Translations under genes and position numbers: made by a program
In this document: piece after piece, positions 1 through 10,500 of the stretch
How positions within the stretch are numbered: the first letter of the stretch is position 1
Layout of the letters: every line of letters begins with the position of its first letter
DNA from: Bacteroidales bacterium
GTDB lineage: Bacteria > Bacteroidota > Bacteroidia > Bacteroidales > JAADJA01
Length of the DNA: 32,951 nt
Assembly: GCA_016783885.1 (NCBI GenBank)
Contig: JADHVR010000043.1
Span: forward strand, 1-32,951
Direction of reading: 5' to 3'
The notes under the pieces: generated by a model
What the model saw: only the letters and a program-made list of their open reading frames with translations
Databases searched by the model: none
Told to the model about the DNA's origin: nothing

Positions 1-513
1 GTTGATACCGGTTATACCTGGACAGAAAAATATGAGTCAGATTTTATCAACATTTATTATTGGGGAGTACAATATACTGCCGGCAGGGAACCCGGTTCGT
101 TTTACGTAATGCGTAGCAGGGGAGACCCAACAAATATGCACCTTTGGTTATTTATTGATTATTCATCGGATTACGGGCAAACTTTCACAACGTATTTCCA
201 TGACATGGATTCAACATTTACTGCAATAAAATCTATTGAACTAAAAAATATTGAATTATCAAACTACCCTAATCCATTTAAAGATATAACAACCATACAT
301 TTTGAATTACCGCGAAATAACAAAAACTCTGTATTAAACATTTACAATATCCACGGAAAACTTATCAGGCAGTACAATACAACAGGAAAAAAGATGCAAC
401 AATGGGATGGCAGGGACAGTAATGGAAATTTTGTATCGAATGGAGTATATTTCTACAATATAAATTATAATAACATTTCTTCTAAAACAAATAAATTATT
501 ATTTATCAAATAA
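1..513 (+). CDS. C-terminal part of a T9SS-sorted secreted protein with Asp-box-like repeats (5' truncated)
   Basis: The reading frame is open from base 1, so the gene begins before the window; the ATG at 109 is internal. The visible part reads VDTGYTWTEKY and later SSDYGQTF, which resemble the Asp-box turns (SxDxGxTW) of BNR/sialidase-like beta-propellers. The last 80 or so residues form a type A T9SS sorting domain: a YPNPF start, an 'IYNIHGKLI' strand, a 'GVYFYNI' strand and a basic end (NKLLFIK). The protein is therefore probably exported across the outer membrane and either anchored or released. The next gene starts 13 bases downstream on the same strand, so they may be co-transcribed. 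The sorting domain is clear; the catalytic or binding role is not visible because the N-terminus is missing. Confidence 0.85.
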   Translation, partial: VDTGYTWTEKYESDFINIYYWGVQYTAGREPGSFYVMRSRGDPTNMHLWLFIDYSSDYGQTFTTYFHDMDSTFTAIKSIELKNIELSNYPNPFKDITTIHFELPRNNKNSVLNIYNIHGKLIRQYNTTGKKMQQWDGRDSNGNFVSNGVYFYNINYNNISSKTNKLLFIK

Positions 514-526
514 AAAAACAGTAATT

Positions 527-3500
527 ATGAAAAAAATAATTTTTCTTTTCGTTTTATATTGCTTGTTTGGCAGCATGGTATTGGCCCAAGATTGGGTAAC
601 TTTTACAAAATCCAATCCCGAAGCCCCTATTATTAATTTAATTCAGTCCGACAATCAACAGATGGAATTTACGGTGGAGGTTTGCGGAATGTTTAAAAAC
701 GACACTACCGTAGAGGGCGAGGCTTTTCAAAGGATAGAAATTCCGAGGGCAGGCAAAAGCATGGAAACCGGCGAGCCTGAATTACCTTACATCAGGCAAC
801 TGATTGCTATACCGGAATGTGAAAATGTAATCCTAACCGTAAACATAACCGGACAGACCGATTTTTACAATTATAATATTTATCCTGCTCCTGACTATGT
901 AGAAGTGCAGGATACAAGTGGCGGGGTTTATTTGCAGGAAGTTTTTTTTAAAAACGAAACGGTTTATGCCCAAAATACATACTTGCCCGGGATAAATGCC
1001 GAAATTATTTCAACCGGCTATTTGCGTGGACAGAAATATGCTGAAGTCTTCTTGTGGCCTGTACAATTCAATCCGGTTACTCAACATATTGATGTTTACA
1101 CTAATTACGAAATCAGTCTTAACTTTATAAACCCAACAACAGACGTAAATGTAAATACCGGCATATTCAATAATGTGGTAAGCAATACCATGCTCAATTA
1201 TGTTTCAAGCGGAATAAGGGCAAGCATAAACGATAATGTACAAGGAAACGGTAATGTACAATGGATTAGTTTAACCGACACAGCTTATGCCTGTACCATT
1301 GAAAGCGATTACCTGATCATCTGTTCTCAAGACTTTTTCCAGCCCAATAATCCTGATTCGGAAGTGTTGAGAATTGCTAACCACCGGGCAACTTATAATG
1401 GTTTTGATGTTGCTATACTAAACGCTGATAATATAATTTCAAATGAATTAAGTTTCTTTTATGAAGGACTATTGATTGGTGATGAAACTTATAAAAATGA
1501 GCAACGCATCCGTACCTGCATCAGCCGTATTTACGAGGGAGCCAATGCCCAGCATACTTATGATGGTAAGCTGGGGTATGTTTTGCTTGCAGGTGATGTT
1601 TATGAAGACAGTACCGGTGTGCCAATATCAAGAGATACAAGTAATAATGTAATAGTTCCATGGGGTGAAGGAGATTGGTACCCGAATGATTATTATTACA
1701 GTTGTGTAACAAATATAGCAGGAGAATATGATGATGTAGGTGATCTTTATATAGGGCGCTTTAGTGTTGGCGATGAAATTGAACTGCATAATATGGTAGA
1801 AAAAAATATATTTTTTGAAAGTGAGTATATTTTTGAGGACTGGAGAAACAATATTGTTTTTTCAAACGGTAGGTATGATGATAATTTATTTGAGGATGAT
1901 TTCCCATTGTATTATGGTTTTATTGACGAAATAATTGCTGATCCTTTTCAGCTTAGTATTTATAATGCTTATGAAATGTCACCTTTTGCCGTAAGAAATC
2001 AGGTAAAAGAATCTATAAATGGCGGATCGTTAATCCAAGTTTATAATGGACATGGTGGTAAAATGGGCTGGTATATTTCATGGGGTGTTGTGTTAAATAA
2101 TGAGTACTTTCTAAATACTGTTTCAAATAATTCAAAATACCCATTCGCATTAAGTTTCGCTTGTAATACCGGCTGGTTAGATTATACAGAAGATTGTATG
2201 GCTGAGTTTACAACAAGTTATTCTGAAAACAATGGATTTGTAGGATTTTTAGGTTCTCCACGAAATATGTTGGGATTTTGTAACATTAATTTAAATACTT
2301 TTAATACTGTTGTCCCTAATTCAATTTTCACTCATCTTTCCCACATTGCAGGAGAATCCATTCTGGAAGCAAGGGTTTTAACCTTCGTAGTCCAGGAAAG
2401 ATTTGGTTATAACTATTTTGGCGATCCTGCATTAAACATTATGGCTCTGGGGTTTGAAGTAACACAAAATACAACATTGTCAGAAAACACTATTATTTCA
2501 AATGAAATAATAGTACGTCCGGGAGCTGTTATAATTATTCCCCCTGGTGGGTTCCTATATTTCGATAATAATGGTAAATTAATTATTGAGGAAGGAGCTT
2601 CATTAAGTATTTGTAATGGTTCTAAGGTTCAAGGTAAATCCAATAATAATAAAATTATTGTTCAAGGTAACATATATTTAGGAAACAATATTGAATTTTC
2701 TGCTCAGCCGGGTCAGGAATGGGGCGGAATATGTCTTGATAATAGCGCAAACAACTACTCATTTAATAATGTCACGTTCGAAAATTGTTTATTATCAGGA
2801 AAAAGTAATAAGTTAACAATAAATACTTGTTCCTTTACCAATTCAGGCATAAAATATCAAAAAGGAGATTTAGTCATCGAAAGTTCTAACTTTGACAATT
2901 CAAAAGTTGATGCGGTTTTAGGTAATTCATTAACTAATTATGTAGAAATAAAATCTAATTGTACTTTTCAAAATTGTGAAGTGGAACCGGCAATTCATAT
3001 TGATGGATATTATAATTATTCGATCGATGGTTGTACAATTACCGGAAATTACGGCGATGGTATTGGAATTTACAATTCAGGCAGTGCTACGAGCACAAAT
3101 GACATAAAAAATAATACAATAACATATAATGGATGGGAAAATTCAGGCTCAGGTATAGTAATTTATCATAGTTATGCAAATATTCGAGATAATATTCAAA
3201 TAGAAAAAAATGAATTTGGTATAAAATGTTTGGACAGGAGCGAAATTTTCGTGGGTGGTGAAAAGGAAAATATTTCGCAGGTTATAAAGGATAATGATTC
3301 TTATGAAATACTTGCAACAGGTTATAGTTTCCCATATTATTTCCGATGGAACCTGGTACAGGATGATGATAATGAACCTGGTGACCCTTTAATTAAATAT
3401 ACCGGGCCAGACCAACAGCAACTTAATGTTACATACAATTGTTGGGGGTATGATTTTATTGCATCTGAAGACCTTGATCCTGTAGAACTATTTATCTGGG

Positions 3501-4348
3501 ACCCTGTTTGGAATTGCTTTAACGGAGGTGGTTCAGGAGGCGGTTCGGAAGCCGAAACCATGTATCTGTCAGCACAAAATAAAATTGCTGCGGAAGATTA
3601 CACCGGTGCAAAAATCGACTTTCATCAAATTGTCGACCTATATCCGTCATCTGAATTTGCTCATGCTGCATTAAAAGAGATTTTTTCTATTGAAGAATTT
3701 GACAACAATGATTATTCCGGTCTTAAGACATATTATAACTCAGAACCGAATATTGTTAACAACCTGGAATTAACCAAACTTGCCGATTTCCTCGCCAACT
3801 TCTGTGAAATAAAATTAGAGAACTGGCCCACAGCAATAGCCTGGTTTGAGAATGTAATTCAAAATCCGGAATCATTAGAAGATAGCATTTTCGCTATAAT
3901 TGATTTGGGTTACACCTATTTCCTTATGGAAAACGGCGGGTTGAAATCGGCTTATACAGGCAACCTTACAGATCATATACCTGTTTCAAGGAAACAGTTT
4001 GAAGAGAAAAGGGATTACCTGCTGTCGTTGATACCTGGCGACCGGTTGAGCGAAACTATGAAGGAAAGCATCAGCCTGTTAAAGCCGGGTGAACTGCTTC
4101 AAAATGTACCTAATCCTTTCAGCAATAAAACCGATATTTATTATAAGCTGGATAAAGAAGCTATAACTACCATTACCATATTCGATAATACGGGAAAACT
4201 GATCAGGACAATCTCTGAAGGCATGGCAATACAAGGCATAAATAAACTTGTATTCGATGGTTCCGGACTTCCGTCAGGTATTTATTTCTATAATCTGAAA
4301 GTAAACGGGCAGGTTACCGATTCGAAAAAATTGGTAATAAAGAAATAA
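527..4348 (+). CDS. Gingipain-like C25 cysteine protease with beta-helix and T9SS sorting domain
   Basis: A 1273-residue secreted protease of the gingipain family (peptidase C25). Residues 1-20 are a signal peptide ending ...MVLAQ. Residues about 25-240 look like the propeptide. The catalytic domain (about 255-640) has 'YVLLAGDV' near 351, 'DLYIGRF' near 405, the catalytic His in NGHGG (His509) and the catalytic Cys in SFACNTG (Cys546). This spacing matches the His-Cys dyad of RgpB. Residues about 650-940 are short Asn/Gly-rich strands typical of a right-handed parallel beta-helix. A GGGSGGGS linker near 1000 leads to a helical TPR-like segment, then a type A sorting domain from about 1188 (VPNPFSNKT... 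to LVIKK). Substrate specificity cannot be read from the sequence. It follows the preceding T9SS cargo gene by 13 bases and is followed by a strong hairpin terminator. Confidence 0.9.
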   Translation: MKKIIFLFVLYCLFGSMVLAQDWVTFTKSNPEAPIINLIQSDNQQMEFTVEVCGMFKNDTTVEGEAFQRIEIPRAGKSMETGEPELPYIRQLIAIPECENVILTVNITGQTDFYNYNIYPAPDYVEVQDTSGGVYLQEVFFKNETVYAQNTYLPGINAEIISTGYLRGQKYAEVFLWPVQFNPVTQHIDVYTNYEISLNFINPTTDVNVNTGIFNNVVSNTMLNYVSSGIRASINDNVQGNGNVQWISLTDTAYACTIESDYLIICSQDFFQPNNPDSEVLRIANHRATYNGFDVAILNADNIISNELSFFYEGLLIGDETYKNEQRIRTCISRIYEGANAQHTYDGKLGYVLLAGDVYEDSTGVPISRDTSNNVIVPWGEGDWYPNDYYYSCVTNIAGEYDDVGDLYIGRFSVGDEIELHNMVEKNIFFESEYIFEDWRNNIVFSNGRYDDNLFEDDFPLYYGFIDEIIADPFQLSIYNAYEMSPFAVRNQVKESINGGSLIQVYNGHGGKMGWYISWGVVLNNEYFLNTVSNNSKYPFALSFACNTGWLDYTEDCMAEFTTSYSENNGFVGFLGSPRNMLGFCNINLNTFNTVVPNSIFTHLSHIAGESILEARVLTFVVQERFGYNYFGDPALNIMALGFEVTQNTTLSENTIISNEIIVRPGAVIIIPPGGFLYFDNNGKLIIEEGASLSICNGSKVQGKSNNNKIIVQGNIYLGNNIEFSAQPGQEWGGICLDNSANNYSFNNVTFENCLLSGKSNKLTINTCSFTNSGIKYQKGDLVIESSNFDNSKVDAVLGNSLTNYVEIKSNCTFQNCEVEPAIHIDGYYNYSIDGCTITGNYGDGIGIYNSGSATSTNDIKNNTITYNGWENSGSGIVIYHSYANIRDNIQIEKNEFGIKCLDRSEIFVGGEKENISQVIKDNDSYEILATGYSFPYYFRWNLVQDDDNEPGDPLIKYTGPDQQQLNVTYNCWGYDFIASEDLDPVELFIWDPVWNCFNGGGSGGGSEAETMYLSAQNKIAAEDYTGAKIDFHQIVDLYPSSEFAHAALKEIFSIEEFDNNDYSGLKTYYNSEPNIVNNLELTKLADFLANFCEIKLENWPTAIAWFENVIQNPESLEDSIFAIIDLGYTYFLMENGGLKSAYTGNLTDHIPVSRKQFEEKRDYLLSLIPGDRLSETMKESISLLKPGELLQNVPNPFSNKTDIYYKLDKEAITTITIFDNTGKLIRTISEGMAIQGINKLVFDGSGLPSGIYFYNLKVNGQVTDSKKLVIKK

Positions 4349-4353
4349 TCAAC

Positions 4354-4380
4354 AAGGGGGCTTTCCTGCCCCCTTCTTTG
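4354..4380 (+). terminator. Rho-independent terminator after the C25 protease gene
   Basis: A 7-bp perfect stem (AAGGGGG at 4354-4360 with CCCCCTT at 4369-4375) encloses an 8-base loop and is followed by CTTTGT. It lies 6 bases after the protease stop codon. The T-tract is short, but the stem is strong for this AT-rich genome. Confidence 0.6.
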
Positions 4381-4482
4381 TATCCCGTATAAATAAAAAA
4401 ATTTCTTTTAAAGCACTAAAATTTTCCGACCCTTATGGAATTTAACCGAAATTTGCACCTTATTATAATGTAATACATTTAG

Positions 4483-4530
4483 GCATTATAGCATTTAAGC
4501 ATTGCATCATTATATCATTTAATCATTGTA
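4483..4530 (+). repeat. Six-unit 8-bp tandem tract in the leader of the A2M gene
   Basis: Six consecutive 8-base units of the form NCATTNNN fill this stretch with no gap. The second set of three copies the first set with only G-to-T and C-to-T changes, so there is also a 24-base period (for example gcatttaa becomes tcatttaa). The tract ends two bases before the ATG of the next gene and so forms the end of its leader. A weak -7-like sequence (GAAATTTG, 4448-4455) lies just upstream. Similar tracts occur at 22143, 26997 and 30121. Confidence 0.75.
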
Positions 4531-4532
4531 AC

Positions 4533-7500
4533 ATGAAAACAAAACTCTTCATTTTTATCGGTTTATTAGGAATTGCCCTTATTGTAAGTAGTTTCACTTT
4601 TTTTTACACTTCATGTAACCCAGCCAATTCCATGATACCACCACCTGATTACAATATTTATGAGCAGGAATGGAAAAAAGTGGATTCTCTTGCAAACAGA
4701 GGTTTGCCTAAATCGGCGCTTGAATTGGTGGAAAAAATTTATTCCAAAGCAAAAAATGAAAATAACCACCCGCAATTCATCAAAGCTACTTTGTATAAAA
4801 TAAAGCTCAATGCCGATTTTGAAGAAGATTTTATTGAGAATATTATTAAAGATTTGAATACTGAAATTGATGAATCCATAACACCCGATAAACAAATACT
4901 GCACTCCATTATTGCCGACCTTTACTGGCGTTATTACCAGGCTAACAGGTATAAATTTTTAGAAAGAACCACTACCGGTAACTTTGATAATACCGACATA
5001 AGGACCTGGGACTTAAAAACCCTGCTCAATGCAGTAATAAAGAATTACATTGCCTCCCTTAAAGACCCGGATGAATTGAAACGGACAGATTTGAAATCTT
5101 ATGACGTTATTCTTGAAACCACTGAAGAATCTAAAAATTACCGCCCCACTTTGTACGACTTTCTTGCTCACCGTGCTGTTGACTTTTTTATTAACGATGA
5201 ATCCACCATTATTCAGCCGGCTTACAAATTCGAACTTGATAATGAGGAGTATTTTACCGGAGCTTCAGAGTTCATAAAATTGAAAATAGAAACGAAAGAT
5301 TCTCTTTCATTAAAATTTTATGCTACTCAAATTCTGCAGGACCTGATTGATTTTCACCTGAATGATAAAACGCCCTTGGCATTCATAGATGTGGATTTAA
5401 AACGCTTGAATTTCGTACGTCAAAATTCAGTGATTGAAAATAAAGACAGTTTATATCTGAAATCTTTAATTAATCTTGAGAAAAAATACATTGGCTTCCC
5501 TTCGTCTGCCGATGTCAGTTATGAAGTTGCAAAAGAATATCAGCGGACAGGTGCCGGTTATAATCCGTTGGTATCGGATAAGCACAAATGGGACGTAAAA
5601 AAGGCTTATGAAGTTTGCGAAGAAGCCATAAGGCGTTTTCCCGATTCTGACGGTGCTCAAAACTGTAAGGTGGTTCAGCAACAAATCGAAAAAGCCGATC
5701 TGCATATTACAACTGAAAATGTAAATATCCCCGAAAAGTTTTTCCTTGCACTTGTTGATTATAAAAATATCTCAAAGTTATATTTTCGGATTATTCAGTT
5801 GGATTACGAGCAAAACAGGGAATTGAAGCAGACGAATCAAAGAAAGGAAGATATTATCAGAAAATATTTATCGTTTCCGTATCTTCAATCATGGGATTTG
5901 GAAATTCCTGACGATGGCGACTTTCAGCATCATGCAACGGAAATAAAAATGCCTGAGCTTCCAATGGGATATTACATTTTTCTGGCATCAACAAGCGAAA
6001 ATTTCAGTCTTGAGCAAGGCTCAATTTCCTACGGATCATTCTGGATGTCGAACATAAGTTATATCAGCCAAAAAACAACAAAAGACGGATACCGTTTTTA
6101 TATTCTCGACAGGGAAACCGGTAATCCCTTAAAAAACACACAAGCACAAATATTTTACAAGCAATATGATTACAATACAAGAAATTATGAATACAAACAA
6201 GGCAGCAGTTATACAACTGATGCCGAAGGGTATTTTAAAATTCCTGCTCTTGAACCAAATGCCAGATCCAATTCATTCTTTTTGGAATTTAATTTAAAAA
6301 ATGACAGATTAATAACAGAAGAGCAATTTTATCATGCCGGTTACTATCCGAGGGAAAAAAAGAAGGAAACCAAAACTTTTTTCTTTACCGACAGGGCTAT
6401 TTACCGCCCCGGACAGCCCATATATTTCAAAGGAATTGTCCTGGAAAAACTGAAGGATAATTATGAGATAAAGCCGGGATATAAGACAACAGTAACCTTC
6501 TTTGATGTCAATCATCAAAAAATATCCGAAGTGGAATTAGTGACCAGTGATTATGGTTCTTTCAATGGATCATTTACTGCACCGACTGGTGTTTTAAACG
6601 GTAAAATGACAATCAGCGATAAATCGGGCTCGGTTATTATTACAGTGGAGGAATATAAACGTCCCAAATTCGAGGTGGTTTTCGAAGCAGTTACGGAAAG
6701 CTATAAATTAAATGAAACTGTAAATATTACCGGAAAAGCTCAGGCATTTTCAGGAAATATCATTGATAATGCCAGAGTCAGGTACAGGGTTGTTCGAAAA
6801 GTGTTCTATCCATACAGGTATTTCGGATTATGGGATTTTATCCCTTTCCCCGTAACTTCAAGTATGGAAATTACTAATGGCGAAACAATAACCGATGAAT
6901 ACGGGAAATTTAGTATAAGTTTTAAAGCTATATCCGATAATTCTGTTTCCTCGTCTTATAAACCGGTGTTCAATTATACTGTTTATGCCGATGTAACCGA
7001 CATCAATGGTGAAACACAATCTTCAGAAACAACGGTTAGCGTTGGATATACAGCTTTACTTGTTGATCTAAGTATAAAGGATATTGTGGATAAAGCTGAA
7101 TTTAAAAAATTTAAATTAAAAACTACTAATCTTAATGGCATGCCGCAACCTGCCAAAGGAAAGATCATTATTTCAAAATTAAAAGAACCGGACAGGCTTT
7201 TCATAGACAGGCAATGGAAGGTGCCGGATATTTTTATTTATTCGAAAGAGGAATTTTACAGCGACTTTCCTCATTCCATGTACAAAGAAGAAGGGAATAT
7301 TAATAAGCTGGAAGTAGAATCAATTGTTGCCACTTTTGATTTCGATACGGAAGCTGATTCCATTATCAGGCTCAACGATGTGCCGGACTGGGACCAGGGC
7401 AGATATTCGGCAGAAGTGCAAACAACCGACAGTTATGGTGAAACTGTGAAACTGAAGAAATATTTTATTTTATTCTCTGCAAAAGATAAAATGCCACCTG

Positions 7501-10500
7501 TGAACAAAATTGATTGGTTTCACACAATAAAAAATAAAGGCGAACCCGGCGAAAATGCTGCTTTTATCATTGGGACAAAGGATAAAAATGTGTCTGTGCT
7601 TTTTGAAGTTGTTCATAAAGATAAGGTTATAAGCAAACAATGGCTTAAATTACATGATGAACAAAAAGTAATCGAAATCCCGATTCTTGAAAAATACAGA
7701 GGCGGGTTTGCAGTTAATTTAGTTTTTGTAAAGTATAACAGGAGTTTTAATAACAGCTTCAGGGTGGATGTTCCTTTTACAGATAAAGAGCTTGTATTTG
7801 AATTTGAAACATTCAGAAACAAGTTAATTCCGGGACAAAAGGAAGAATGGAAAATAAAGATAAAAGGCAAGAAGGGCGATTCCCTGACTGCTGAATTATT
7901 GGCTTCTATGTATGATGCTTCTTTAGATGTGTTTACACCACATAACTGGAATTTCAATCTTTACCGGAAACAGTACAGTTCTTTATTCTGGCAAACATCC
8001 GGTGCTTTTTCAACCGGTTACTTTAATATTTTCTCTCCACCGGTTAAAGGTTGGATTATACCCGTTTTTAAGGAATATGACCGCCTGAACTGGTTTGGAT
8101 TTAATTATTATGGAGTGTCGTTTTACAGAGAAGGATTTGCAAAAAACGGAGAAATGGGGGAAGCAATGGCTCTCCCCGGACAAGTTCAGGAAATGACTGG
8201 GGATGCTATCATAGATAAGTCAGTTGAAGAAGAAGAATTTATTGATGAAGGAGAGAAGAAAAAGAAACAAGTTCAGGGGTTACAAATCCGCCGTGATTTT
8301 AGAGAAACGGCTTTCTTTTACCCTGCATTACAAACTAACGAAAACGGTGAAGTAATCATCAGTTTTACCGCTCCCGAATCACTTACCCGTTGGAACCTCA
8401 TGGGATTGGCATATACCAAAGATTTGAAATACGGACAGTTTGAAAAAGAGATCATAACCCAGAAAGACCTGATGGTCATTCCTAATCCGCCGAGGTTTTT
8501 CAGGGTGGGTGATACAATATCTTTCGCTGCTAAGATAGTGAATCTCTCAGATCAAGAATTGACAGGCGAAGCTAAAATGCAATTCTTCGATACCCGGACA
8601 ATGAAAAATATAACTGATTTGCTGCATCCCGATAATTACGCTAAAGCATTTATGGTTTCCAAAGGCAAAAGCCAAATGGTAGACTGGGATATCAGCATCC
8701 CCGAAGGAATTGATGTGATTACTTACAGGATAACAGCTATTGCCGGTAATTTCAGCGACGGTGAAGAGAAAGCCATCCCTGTCCTCACAAACCGTATGCT
8801 TGTAACCGAATCCCTGCCTTTACCCGTTAACGGCAAAGAAACCAAAACCTTCAAATTTGAAAAGTTATTGAACTCCCCATTAAAAAAGGGAGTCAGGGGG
8901 ATTACTTTACGCCCCTACAAACTCACTCTCGAATTCTCCTCCAATCCAGCCTGGTATGCCGTTCAAGCATTACCTTACATAATGGAAACCGAATTTGAAT
9001 CAGCCGATCACATATTCTCAAGGTATTATGCAAATAGCATTGCGTCTTATCTCGTTAATTCAAAGCCAGGGATCAAACAGGTATTTGATACTTGGAAAAA
9101 CTTCACTCCTGATGCTTTGCTTTCCAATTTGGAAAAAAATGAAGAACTGAAATCCGTTATCTTACAGGAAACGCCCTGGGTTTTAGAAGCAGAGAATGAA
9201 ACGGAAAGAAAACAAAGGGTTGCATTGCTTTTCGATTTGAATAAGATGTCGGATGAGATGACAGCTTCATTAAGGAAACTGAAACAGAAACAATCGCCTA
9301 ACGGCGGCTGGCCCTGGTTTAAAGGTATGCGGGAAAGCCGCAATATTACTCAAAACATTGTTACAGGTTTTGCTCATTTGAAGCAGCTCGGTGTAGCTGA
9401 TATATGGGAATATCCTGATACGAGGCAAATGCTCAGCAAAGCCATCCGGTATTTAGATCAAAGAATCAGGGAAGATTATGAGAAACTTAAACAACGAAAT
9501 CCTGACGAACTGGATAAAAACCATCTTAGCCGGATACAGATTCAATACCTGTATGCAAGGAGTTATTTCATGAACGAAACAGCCATCCCGAAAAACACAG
9601 AGGAATCATTTAATTACTACAGGGAGCAAGCAAAAAAATACTGGCTTGATTATAATAAATACCTCCAGGGGATGATCGCTTTGGCTCTGAACCGCCTGTA
9701 TGAAAAATCCATCCCTTTGCAAATTTTGGCTTCTATTAAAGAACATGCGTTGTATTCGGAAGAAATGGGAATGTACTGGCGCGATAATCAGGGCGGCTAT
9801 TACTGGTATCAGGCGCCGGTCGAAACTCAGGCGTTACTAATCGAAGCATTCGATGAGATCACCAATGATAAGGAAGCTGTTGAGCAGATGAAGATATGGT
9901 TGCTGAAACAAAAGCAGACGCAAGACTGGAAAACTTCCAAAGCAACGGCTGAAGCTGTTTATGCTTTGCTGCTGAAAGGCTCCGATTGGCTGGCAAATAC
10001 TGAACTGGCAGAAATTAAGATAGGCAATGAAGTAATTGACCCATTGAAGTTGGAAGACACCAAAGTAGAAGCCGGTACGGGATATTTCAAAACATCATGG
10101 TCAGGAAGTGATATAAAACCGGAAATGGGTGAGATTACGGTTACCAATAAAAATGAAAGCATCGCCTGGGGAGCTGTTTACTGGCAGTATTTTGAGAACC
10201 TTGATAAGATTACACCACACGATACTCCTCTCAAACTTGAGAAAAAACTTTTTATTGAACGAAACACGGATGCCGGTCCGGTCATCGAACCGGTTACAGA
10301 AAAAATCCTGTTAAAGGTTGGCGATAAAATAAAAGTCCGGATCGAACTCCGCGTTGACCGCAACCTGGAATACGTCCACATGAAAGATATGCGTGCATCC
10401 GCTTTTGAACCTGTGAATGTTTTGTCAGGTTACAAATACCAGGGTGGTTTGGGTTATTATGAAAGTACGCTGGATGCTTCCGTTAATTTCTTTTTTAATT

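Noticed and set aside
4611-4904. Long antisense frames inside the protease, A2M and other genes
   Set aside because: These frames lie opposite well-supported genes, show no motifs and follow the codon pattern of the sense strand.
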